Shown in pieces: positions 54,218-64,000 of a stretch of DNA of 64,000 nucleotides (its first letter is position 1; every line of letters begins with the position of its first letter). The stretch covers positions 72,851-136,850 of the forward strand of contig JNVV01000012.1 of NCBI GenBank assembly GCA_000733355.1. Reading direction: 5' to 3'. This stretch comes from Falciphora oryzae. Taxonomy: Eukaryota; Ascomycota; Sordariomycetes; Magnaporthales; Magnaporthaceae. The position numbers were made by a program, and so were the translations under genes. The notes under the pieces were generated by a model. It searched no databases. It worked only from the letters and a program-made list of their open reading frames with translations, and was not told the origin of the DNA.

Positions 54218-56904
54218 GGTTATCCGTTAACGCTGCTGGATGTGCGGGGCCTGGGGGCGAGGACCTGAATCGTGGACGGATGGCTGCCCGTGTAAGTCTA
54301 GGTAGGAAGCTAGGGAGGTCCGCGCGCCGTCACCGGCCGGAGATAGAAAGGCACAGGAGGCAAGTACAAGCAGCGCAACGCAAGGAGGAGCCTGCCTGCA
54401 GCAAGGCGCAGATAGGGAGAGGGTGAGAGGTAGATACAGGAGGCTGTATGAAGGAGGGCGAGAGGCGGGACAGGGGCTTGCTGTCTGAGAGCAGCTCCGT
54501 GATTCAACAGGCCGTGGCGGAGTGTAGTCTCGGGGAGGAGGGCGAAGACATGGTGAGGGATGGATAAATGGGCAGGGCGGGCGGACACAGGCAGAGATCG
54601 GTGTGCGGGTGGGATGGGGAACAGATCGAGTTTGCGACAAGGCAGCCCTTCGTCTGGTCTGTCTGCTCCCAGCTCTCCTGGCTGGCCTGCTTCCCTGGCC
54701 CGCCCGCTCAGGCCTCGTGCTGGTGAATTTGTCTTGGGTCCTGCTATAATATTGCCACCAACACGTCCCGCCTGCTTCCTCACTAGATGCAGGTGTTATG
54801 AGCCTGGCTGGGCAGGTGCTACGGTGGTGTGCGGCATGTCTCGCTTCGAGAAAGTCTGTTCCTCGTCGTGCAACTGGCCGCCAAATAGGGGGTGGAGGAG
54901 GGGGAGAAAATAGGGGGACGAGCAGGGAGGGGCAATGCGCAGAGTCGATTTCGGCTAGGGGAAAATGCACTCACGTCGCGGCCTCGTGGGCGCAGGACTG
55001 GCAGTCAGTAAGCTGACGAGACAGATGTGGCACAGATCTATCTCTTGCACGCCCGGACGGTGGCGGGATCCAATGGCGGGGGAGGAGGTGAGGGCGGGCG
55101 GTTTCGGTCGTCGCACGGGGATCCGTCTCGCCTTTCAATGCTTGAGATCGAGACTGGGGTGCTGGGGCAACAACCGCCAGGCTGCTCAGGCTGCCTGCCG
55201 CGCGCCTTGCAGAAGAGCGCAGCGACTGGGGAAGTAACGTAACGGCAAAACGGCTCTTGGAGGCTGGACGTGGTGGGGACTGGAAACTCTTTTCGCCCGT
55301 CTCGACCTCTCTCAGTTGAGCCTTCCAAAGTGGGAAGCTGCAGACGCCAGGCACAAGCAGATCGCGGTGGGTTGTGTGGCTTGGTTGGACTTGCTCCAGC
55401 GGGCGGCTCCAGGCGGTTTCTGTCAATGCTTCAGGTTGCGGTCGGATCGGATCGATGGTGGAAGAAAAAAAAAAAAAAAAAGCGATTTTCCCCGTCTGCG
55501 CCGAAGCAATATTCAAAAATGCCCCGACAAAAGTCATGGCATGCAGCCTGGCGCGGTCAATCAAAAACAGAGCCTACAATTAATCTCCTCGTTCCCCCAT
55601 TCCATCAATTGAATCATTTAGGCACGGTCAGGTGAGCCCAGCACAAGGGAAAAAGGGCGGGCGCGCGCAGACGGAAGGGCGCGCAATTTGCTGACCGGTG
55701 GGGATCGCCAGCAAAATTGGATGGACTGGACCCAAGATTAATTGCTTCTTTTTTTTTTGTCACCCTTCTTCCCTAGCGGACTCAGCCTGCCTCCAGGCGC
55801 TGCACACGGGGAACCATGCAGCGTCGCATCCCTCTCTGACTGTGGTTTTTTTTTATATTTTTATTTTTATTTCTTGTTGGGTGACGACGGGACAACGGTC
55901 ACCAGACTCGTTCCTGTGGTGGGTTCAGGCTCCCGCCACACAGGGGTAAAAGGGGCCCGGCGCCGTTATCCGACCAGCGCGTGCCAGCCTTTTCTCCGTC
56001 CTCGAACGGGCAAGAAAGAAGAGGCATTATCTGTGCGCGCCAGGCGGCAGCAGCAGTGCGCTAGAAACCGAGCTCGACCGTTAGCCGGCCGAAGACAGCT
56101 GAAGCCTTATCACCCGCGCCGTGGCGATTGGTCGCGCTGCGTCCATGTTGCATGGCATCGGCGTCGAGTCCACGCCGAGCTACGTCAGGGGTGACTAAAT
56201 GTGATGGGACCTGGCGCGTTCGGGCCGCCTCGTGATTTTGGTGCTGTCTGTCGGCCGATGGTGAATCACCTGTCATCGATCCAGCCCAGCCAGCCCTGCG
56301 GCATCGATGACTTTTGCCCATTGTGGGTTGACTGCCAGGCGCCAATAAAATGGAGCCGAGTGAATGACCCGGCCTCGTGTCTAACTTTTTTGCATCGCCG
56401 GGCTGTGCCGCACCGGCGGATATCTTCTTTTTTTCACGCTGGATACCACGGTAATGAATAATCGTCCATCCCTTCATCACAGCCGCTCGGTCCCGCAGCC
56501 GGATTGGCAACTAGCGCGCACCCATTCAGTCGCCTTTGCTGATGGCACTGCACCTGTCAGCCTCTCACGTTGCTGCACGATGGCCAGCCTGCAGAAGCGA
56601 TTGGCGGTCAGCCCCGCCCAGCAAGGTGGACAAAGCCCCTGTCTCCACACGATTGACAGCCGAGGACAGTCTTTTTCAACAATGGACTTGTGCTTTTTCA
56701 ATGACTACATAATGAAGCATGTAAATTAACTTGTAGCTATACTATAGGCATTAGGTTTACAGACTGATATCACGATGATGCTCATTGAACAGTCCAGACT
56801 CCAGTCGCCGTAGCCGTGCAATCATTGACGCACAATTACTCGCCCCCTTTCCGCCCTCCCTGTCCCCAGAAAAAATGTCAAATGCCTGAAGACGCCAAGA
56901 CGTG
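54218..56904. other. 2.7-kb intergenic region upstream of the kinase
   Basis: Holds the kinase promoter and leader (54220-54700, Pro-coding-like composition only by chance) and the 3' flank of the FAD monooxygenase. A 17-nt A run lies at 55465-55481. No gene was supported. Confidence 0.4.
55465..55481. repeat. 17-nt A homopolymer
   Basis: Uninterrupted A17 upstream of the kinase gene. Confidence 0.95.
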
Positions 56905-58814
56905 TCACGCCCCCGTCACCGGCGGCTCCACGACCCTGCCGACCTGCCACGGAACCTTGCCGACTCGGTAGTCCGACTCGCCCGCAAAGTCCAGCACGAC
57001 GGCCCGCTTTACGGCGGGCGCCACCAGCGTGTCGAGCATCATGGCGTCCCCGCCCAGGTAGGGGCCTGCCATATCGATAAGCCGCCACGCCACGTTCGTC
57101 CAGGTCACCGTCCGCGTGTACCCCCACGAGAAGCTCGAGATGTACTCGGCCGTCGCGCGCCTCGCCTTCTCGTACGGCGCAAACACCTCTTTCTCCAGGC
57201 GCGCCTCGCCCGGGCCTGCCCCGCCGTTCTGCTGTACCAACAAGCGGCGCAGCCGGTTCGTCAGCTCCACCATGCCCTGGATGCCCGTGTTGAGCCCGAA
57301 GGCCGCGTTGGGCGTCATCTTGACGGCCGCGTCCGACGCCAGCACCAGCCGCCCGCGGTGCCACTGCGGCGCGATCCCTTCCTCAAAGTCCAGCATCGAC
57401 GCCCGCGTCCGCGCCGCCCACACGTCGCCGAACGTCACCGCGCCGCCCGCCACCACCGGCCGGTCCGCCACCTCGGCCGCGAGGGTCTCCATGTCCTCGG
57501 CCGTGTAGGCGCTCCAGCCCTTGCTGCTGCTGTTGTCGCTTGAGTCGTCGTTGCTGTCGTCGCCCGCCTCCCATTCCACTCCTCCCTTTTTCTTATCGGC
57601 AGCCGCAGCCGCCGCCTGCTTCTGCGCTAGCCAGTCCCGGCGGTTCTTGTACACAAAGAAGTAGAGGTCGTCTGCCCCGGCCATGACGTTAACCGAGAGC
57701 CCCGTCTCGCGCTCCTCCCACACCGTCTCGGGCGGCACGCCCTCGGGCCGCGGGCAGTGCCCGACCACGCCCATGTAGTCGGCCTTCATGACGCCGTCGT
57801 CTTCACCTTTCCTTGGCACCTTGGCGCACTTCTTGTCCGGCTGCCCCGGGAACGTGGCCGGGTCGGCCATAAGCCGGCGCACCACGCTGCGCACGCCATC
57901 GCAGCCGACGACGACGGAGCCGCGCACCGAGGAGCCGTCAGCGCAGTCGACGCGCACGCCGCCGCCGGGCGTCGACTTGATGGCCACCACGGCCTTGTTG
58001 ACCAGCACCCGCCCCTCCTGCCCGGGGAGCCGGCGGCGCAGGAAGTCGAGGAGCTTCTGCCGGTCGACAAGCATGAAGGCGTACCCGTGGCTGTGTGTGT
58101 TACATCTTTCCTGTCAGCCCCTTTTTTTTATCCGCTGTCGCTGTTCGACTTTAGCTAAAGTCTGACGAGAGAAGCTTAATCCACCGTGCGCAAAACCCGT
58201 CTCCCTGTCATCTCCGAGTAAGAGGGGTTGAACCGCATACAAGTAGGACTCGGGAATAGTGCGGGCCGGGCATATGTACAAGATGTGAGACTGCGGGGCT
58301 CGGAACGCCGTGTAACAAACCGAGGGGGCGCACATCCCGTAACAAGAATCACGCCAGGCAAGAAAGGAAAAAAAAAAAAAAAAAAAAAAACTAACTTGTG
58401 CCCTATCCGCTCCATCATGTCGCTCGTGGCGACGAGGCTGCCGTCGCGGCGGATGTTGTTCTTGTCGCGCAGCGGGATGTGCATGGCCTCGACCTCCTCC
58501 AGCAACCCCAGCTGGTCGAAAACGCGGCAGCTGCTCGGCCAGAGCGCCAGCGCCGCGCCCTGCACGACGCCGCCCGACGGCCGCCGCTCCAGCACGACCC
58601 AGTCGATCCCGGCCCGCGACAGCATGTGCGCCATCAGCAGGCCGGCCGGCCCGCCGCCGACGATGACGACGCGGAACCGGGATTCTGAGGCTGGTGGTGG
58701 TGGTGATGGGGATGTGGCGGATGTTGAGGGTTCCGTTTGTTGCTCTTGTGACATGGCCGCTGCCGGCGGTCCAGCTGGGACCGGACGTGCGGAATCCGGT
58801 GAGTTAGAGGACAT
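56905..58814 (-). CDS. FAD-dependent monooxygenase (group A, PHBH-like fold)
   Basis: Model on minus: 58814-58396 and 58090-56905, 534 aa, one 305-bp intron that restores GHNHGYAFMLVDRQKLLDFL. The first 45 residues are a Ser/Pro/Thr/Glu-rich leader. The Rossmann FAD site reads RVVIVGGGPAGLLMAHMLSR (GGGPAG 53-58), followed by VVLERRP. The DG motif reads VVVGCDGVRSVVRRLMAD. The second flavin motif reads RLVLASDAAVKMTPNAAFGL, where Ser replaces the usual Gly before Asp. Gly/Asp/Ser-rich inserts lie around 285-330. A C-terminal amphipathic part (WTNVAWRLIDMAGPYL) is common in the membrane-linked fungal meroterpenoid or indole-diterpene epoxidase-like branch. No secondary-metabolism partner is adjacent, so its substrate cannot be inferred. 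Confidence 0.85.
58368..58390. repeat. 23-nt homopolymer (A on plus) inside the FAD monooxygenase intron
   Basis: Uninterrupted A run at 58368-58390, read as T23 only six nucleotides after the splice donor on the gene strand. Confidence 0.97.
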
Positions 58815-61468
58815 GACTGTGAAGTCTGTCCCGTCTGCTATGCGAGGAGAATGATGAGTGTAGCGTATCTTTGTCCGAGGCGGGTTCCTCCAGCAGCCGA
58901 TCGGGAGATTCTTGTTACTCTTCGTCGGTAGGTAGCGAGGTACCGGGACGGATAGCCAGGTAGGTCGAGTGCAACCCGGGGGACCTGTTTTTATACACCT
59001 GCCAGAACCCGTTCCCGCCGGCGCGTGGCGTGGGGGATCTGGGATCTGTGAGGGATGAGTGAAAAAAGGTCAAGTGAGTGGAGAGTAGGCAGGTGGTGAT
59101 CTCGAGGTGAGCTAGGTTAGGCGCAGACAGGTACGGCCGGGATCCCGTACAAAGGATAATGTATGCCCGCCCGATCGATAGCGTGCCTGAAGGGAAACGT
59201 GATGCCCCCTCCCGCTCTCCGTAGACCCAGTTCAGGCTGAGAAAAAAAATATGGGTTAAATGCCATCAGCTGCAGCGGCCCATCGTGTGTGGGGGGTTTG
59301 GGTCCGGTATCCTCTCGCCTACCTCAAAAGGGGAGCCAGGCTGCCAGCGGTTGTTGGCTGTTATGTACTTGTCATCCGCCGATGGGACCCAGGGTCCAGG
59401 TGGCAGGTCCCGCCCGAGTTATTCAGGTTAGGCATGTCCGGTCGAGGTTGTTGGTTCGAAGGAAGTCCGTTGTCAGAAGGACCAGCCTGGGCTTCACGTC
59501 CCATTGAGTGAGCAGGGACCCGGACGCAAAACTATGGGGTCAGGTACCATCAGATTGAATCCTTCCTTGGCTGGGCATGATCAGTCTCGAGATGGTCGGC
59601 TGCCGGATGGGAGGTATCGGGGCAAATTGACCGGTGTGGTGTGGCGGGCTGGCAATGTCTGCCGTGGCTGCATCCTCTTTTCTTCTTCTCTTTTCATGGT
59701 TATTATTCCAGCCTCACCCTAAATCGAGCAAACCCCCCTGTTAGGTATTTTCGGTGACACCAAGGTTTGGCAAGGATGAGACGAAGCCAAGGTGGCACCG
59801 GCGACCTTGTCCCAACAGCCTTTGAGCCGCGTAATATCGAGCAGGGAAAAGAACAAATCGAAACGACAGCTTACTATACGAACCGTTACACCCGACCTCA
59901 GCCTCTTCTTATTATCATTTAACCCACATCGCCGCCTGCACAATAGTGTAGATTTCCTAGAAGCGATCAGCTCTCATGCACGTCCCGACTTGACAGTTAT
60001 CCCTGTCCTGGGACATCAGCCGAGTTCCACGTCCAACGGGCACGGCAAACGCGCCGGGAGCTGGGAACAGACGCAACCGCCTGCAACAATCATCCTGCTG
60101 CGCGAGGGGGTGTCAGAAGGTTGGACGGCCAAGAGCTTTCAGAAGCATGAGCGCGGGCAAAATACCTGCTTTCGTCCAAAGTGACTGCCCTCCTTCATCC
60201 CCCAACGTCTCCGCCTTCTTAATTAACGGACACGTGCGCATGAGACCTTGGATAATGGCAGTCAAAATTGTATATGAGAATGATGTTACATATCTGTATG
60301 TGTTTGCGCAGTCTCTGCCTGGTCGCCAACGTCAGCGTTGAGGGGTCGCTGCTCGCTACGCTAGCTACCACTGCTGTGCGACTACCTCCCTGAAGCTGAA
60401 GCTGAGAATAGATACACGGTCTTCGCGCAACCAATCGCTCGCGAGAGAGTCCATTGAACAATCAGGTCTCCTTTGGATGTGGGAGGCTTGATTTGCCCTC
60501 ACGTCCAACCAGGCGGTCGCAACATACGCATCTTTTGCAGCCAATCTGCCAGGGCTGGATTGTGGCGTGATAGGTGCGTGTGGGGCTCTGATCGCCTAAC
60601 CACCCATTGGGCCGATCCAATGGCACTACTGGTGAGGCTGGCAGAGGGAATGGTAATCGGGGCTCGCGCCGACCCATCCCTTGCAGATATCCACGATATC
60701 CGACTGATCCAGATGTCAGGCCATTGGGGATGATCGACAGTTCCCGGCTCCCGATCGCTGGATTTGGTCACCTGTGGGAAAAGTGGCTGATGGCGTCTGC
60801 GAATTCCAGGAAACCGGGTGATGGAAAAGGCACAGCACGAAGAGGAGGGCTCGGTGAAACGCGCCAAGAAGCGGTTGGTGTTGGCCTGACTCGAGGGCTG
60901 CTGTAGTTGCGTAACATCGATGCGCAGGCAGGGCGATGGCCGGAAATAGCCCAGCCTGATGGTCCAACCTTCCTCTTTCACCGTCTCTTGGACCTTCCGG
61001 TTTGCCCGGCCGAGCCGCATCGAGAACACCCGGGTATTCATTGGCCATGGCGAGCGGGGAAGCGCCCCAGGGATGCATGATCGAACTGATCGGAGGAGAC
61101 CGGAGAGGGCCATATAACGTGGGCGAGCTGCCATTGGCGCTCTCGCGGAGCCGGGGCTGCCTGGGAGCTCTTTCAGCTCCCTCCGTTCAGAATTCTGCTG
61201 CCACCTCGGTCCTGGATGTCCGTCCGTGCTGTGAGCGCGTGAGCGCGCCATCTTTGATCCCTTGCGGAGAATATCGCGAGGCGCTTCGGATAGCGCATTT
61301 CGCAGCGCCTCGAGGCATCCCATGCCCTGTTCCGCGTCCCCTGACAACCCGATGCGGAATTCGTGTGCGGAATTGGATCTGTGGTGTGTGTGCGCGGTGC
61401 GCCAAACAGGTCGCTTCGTGGATCACCATGTTAGTCTGGCAAGCGAAGGGGCCTTTGCTGGCTTGGGC
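58815..61468. other. 2.65-kb intergenic region
   Basis: Between the FAD monooxygenase start (minus) and the Clr5-domain gene end (minus). Several open frames, the longest minus 60499-61347, have no domain character. Short AT-rich patch 60230-60300. Nothing else recognised. Confidence 0.4.
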
Positions 61469-63315
61469 TTAGGGTGTCTCGTAGCACTCCAGCTTCACTG
61501 TTGGCTCCGGGACCCCCTGCTGGAGCTCGATAATATCGGGAACAACACCGGCACGGCCAAACCGCACATCTACAACTGGCTCTTCTTGCGGTGGGTGTTG
61601 TGGTGCGTTGTTGAGCAGCCTCCGCAGCCGCCGGTCGCGCATGGCGGTGGCGTCGGCCGGGCGGCGCGCAAACGTGTACAAGCGCTCGAGGTTGGCCATC
61701 ATGCGCTCGCAGCAGCTCTCGTTGCCGTAGCCGCCGGCGCCCTCGACCAGGGCGACGGCGGCGAGGAAGGCCTGCTCGGACCGGTCGAGCTCGCCTCTGG
61801 CCGCGTATATGTGGCCGAGGACGCCGTGCTGCGACGCGACGGCCCACTCGCCGAGCCCGGCAAAGTCGGAAAAGGGCGAGCCGAGCATGAGGGCCTCGGC
61901 GCGCCCGTGCTCGCCCTTCTCGCATAGCAGGAGTGACGACGTGATACGCATGCGGTGGCGAAGCCCAAGCGCAGGCAGCGTATCGTAGGCGTCGCGGGGA
62001 GTGAGCGCCAGTGTCTGGCGCAGGCTGACTTCCTGTGCCTCAAGGTTGCGGCGCCGCGACGACGACGACACCGTATCATAGTGGTCACGATTCGTCTCCA
62101 TGACACCAAAGTTGATAGGTGAGCCACAGCTACTACGTTCGAACTCGGCGACGATGAGCATGAAGGCACGGTCCAGGACCTCCTCGTCGGCGCCCACGTC
62201 GACGTCGCGGAACTGCTGCCAGATGGCGAGCAGGATGTGGTGGGATCCAAGCAGGCGCTGTGTCTGGGCGCCGATAAAGTCGACCAGCATGGCCCAAAGC
62301 TGGCGGTTGCCGAGCAGGGCCAGCTTCCGCGATAGGCGCAGCATCCGGCTGACCAGCAGCGGGGCCTCTTCGCGCACAATCTCACGGATCGACTCGAAGG
62401 CCGGGTTGAGCGTGCCGAATACGTTGACGTTTTCGGCCGTGGCCATGCCCGAGGCCACCACTTCGAGGCGAGTCCAGGCATCCAGGATGAGCACCTCGCC
62501 TCGTGCACCCTTGCGGCTCTGCACGTGCCCGGAGCCGTCCCAGAACCAGGTGCCGGCGGCGAAGGATCCGCCCATGTAGGCGCGCACGCCGAACAGCAGA
62601 CGCTCTGCGTCGCGGGTCGGGCCAGGGAGGCCGATTGTGGGAGTGGGGTGCGGCTCTGGCGAAGGCGTCCGGACCTGGACCGCGGTGCCGGCGGCGGGCG
62701 CCCTGCCCCGGCGGCCCTGGGCGTGGGAGCCAGTCCGCGGAGAGGGGCCGCCGGACCGGCTGCAGTACGATGACGGCAGCTGTGCGACGTCGACGCTGCC
62801 CTCGTTGAAGCGGCCGAGGACGGTCTTGTTGCGCTGGAGGTACCGCTTCATGCGGCGCGGGTCGACCTTGCTGCCGCGCACAACAAACTCGGTGTCCTTG
62901 TTCTCCGTCTCGCGCTCCTTCTTGGCCTGCAGCATGACCAGGACCTCCTGGGCCTTGAACTTTTTGTCCAGGCCCCAGTTCTTTATACGGGTTTTATACA
63001 TCCTTGGTCTACACCCGGAGGTCAGTATTCGTCGGCCAGGGTGTTGAAGGGCTGGACAGGGGAAGCTGGGCGGGGTTAGCTGGCGGGCACGCACGTTGCA
63101 TAGAACTGGTGGTCACGCTCCATAATCTCGATGGTCTCTTTCAGGGTGCGGTTTTGGTCCTTGTATAGGCGGGTGATGATGGGCCGCATGCTGTTCCACT
63201 GGTCCTGCGGTGGTGGCGGATGGACCGCGGGGGCCGGGGAGTCGCCTGCGCATGCTTCGGGCGGCCCGGCCTGGGCGGCGGCCGAGGATACAGAGCTCGA
63301 GCTGGGAGACAGCAT
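61469..63315 (-). CDS. Clr5-domain protein (putative transcription regulator)
   Basis: Model on minus: 63315-63095 and 63008-61469, 586 aa; the 86-bp intron (GTGCGT donor) splits a Thr codon: FYAT | PRMYKTRIKNWGLDKKFK. The Clr5 domain (residues about 38-95) reads WNSMRPIITRLYKDQNRTLK, then the RMYKTRI.NWGLDKK signature. A Pro/Ser linker follows. The rest is helical with tetratricopeptide-like character (FSDFAGLGEWAVASQHGVLG, RGELDRSEQAFLAAVALVEG). Known: Clr5 is a fungal helix-turn-helix-like domain first named from Neurospora cellulose-response work, and most such proteins are uncharacterised, some linked to clusters. The C-terminus ends KLECYETP. DNA binding is inferred from the domain only. 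Confidence 0.87.
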
Positions 63316-64000
63316 TGGTCGCTGGGCAAGAGCCGGATCACACGGGTTCGGCGAGGTGGGTGTGTGTGCGCAGTCGAACGGGCGGTCGATCAGTCACGGC
63401 GGCTGCTGCTATGCTTGGGACTCATCTTGGGGACTCAGTCTGTGACCGTAGCCAAGAACCGGGGGCAAGGTGCCAATTGAGATGGCCGCTCGCTCGCTAC
63501 TCGGGCGAACGGGAAGCGGCCTGGTGCTGCGCCGGGGAGCCCACGAATATATCGATGGCGAGTCGTGCTGAGAGCAGCCGGAGATGCGACGCAGCGAGGC
63601 AGCCAGGATAGCGATAGGGCAGCGAGCAGGCGGGCCGCAGAGGATTCTTGGCGCGGCGGTGCTGCCCTTCAGCTGGGACGAGAGCACCAGATGAGGAGGG
63701 GAGAGCGAAGTGAGGTCGCCCAAGAGCCTCAATGCGCTCGCTGTGCAGGCCTGTGTCGTTCCCCACCAGTTGAAGCATGGGCATCCCCTGCCCGCGCTCC
63801 CCTGTCTTAGGGCCGTCCCCCCTAATTCTGGGGACACGAACCGGCACCACCTGACGCCGTCTCGCTTCCAGTCTTCTGGCGCGGCCGCCAGCACGGGGCA
63901 AGTGCTCGGTGGCTTGCATGTGATGGGGGAAAGGCTCCAGGCCGTCCGTGCTGCCCAGAAACGCCATCTCGACTAGAAGCTGTCAACGGCACAATCCCTC
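63316..64000. promoter_or_regulatory. Upstream region of the Clr5-domain gene
   Basis: 685 bp to the window edge. Promoter/leader expected; no gene, repeat or RNA was recognised. Confidence 0.4.

Noticed and set aside
60499..61347. 282-codon minus-strand frame upstream of the Clr5-domain gene end
   Set aside because: No recognisable domain; composition typical of non-coding sequence.

Overview
The window is nuclear DNA from a filamentous ascomycete (Pezizomycotina, most likely a Sordariomycete and possibly Sordariales). The evidence is G+C-rich coding sequence, many 55-130 bp GT-AG introns with CTRAC-type branch sites, and fungal gene types: a CFEM-type receptor, a Clr5-domain regulator, a fungal Mediator subunit and the vacuolar protease Pff1. 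No CRISPR array, prophage or bacterial operon is present. All exon borders were worked out by hand from splice signals, reading frame and remembered family sequence; no database search was possible.

0-13 kb: a 5' fragment of MED11 (minus) is divergent from TAF5 (plus), so two subunits of the Pol II initiation machinery share about 660 bp. Then come the retromer sorting nexin Vps5, mitochondrial ribosomal protein bL31m, a flavin-reductase-fold protein with a targeting-like leader, a small secreted Ser/Thr-rich protein, and a small gene apparently broken by one extra base.

13-18 kb: an accessory-looking stretch. It has a secreted protein with the R / STT / ExE signature of ADP-ribosyltransferases, a weak spliced gene with a GWKLHIS motif beside a perfect 12-bp minisatellite, and a small membrane protein of unknown function.

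18-30 kb: a Ure2p-like glutathione transferase (5 exons), the branchpoint-binding protein BBP/SF1, a lipid-droplet-associated hydrolase, a secreted S41/CPAF-like protease, a tRNA-Trp(CCA), and a promethin/LDAF1-like lipid-droplet membrane protein.

30-42 kb: a truncated LTR-retrotransposon (leader plus broken gag) ends about 0.2 kb upstream of the vacuolar M28 protease Pff1. About 6.1 kb without a recognisable gene follows.

42-51 kb: a CFEM-domain seven-helix receptor; mitochondrial ClpP with a 19-nt micro-exon, divergent from a second probably mitochondrial protein; and HSP90. 51-64 kb: a kinase with DLG in place of DFG, an FAD monooxygenase whose intron carries a 23-nt T run, and a Clr5-domain protein. 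Gene-poor gaps of 1.3-2.7 kb separate these.
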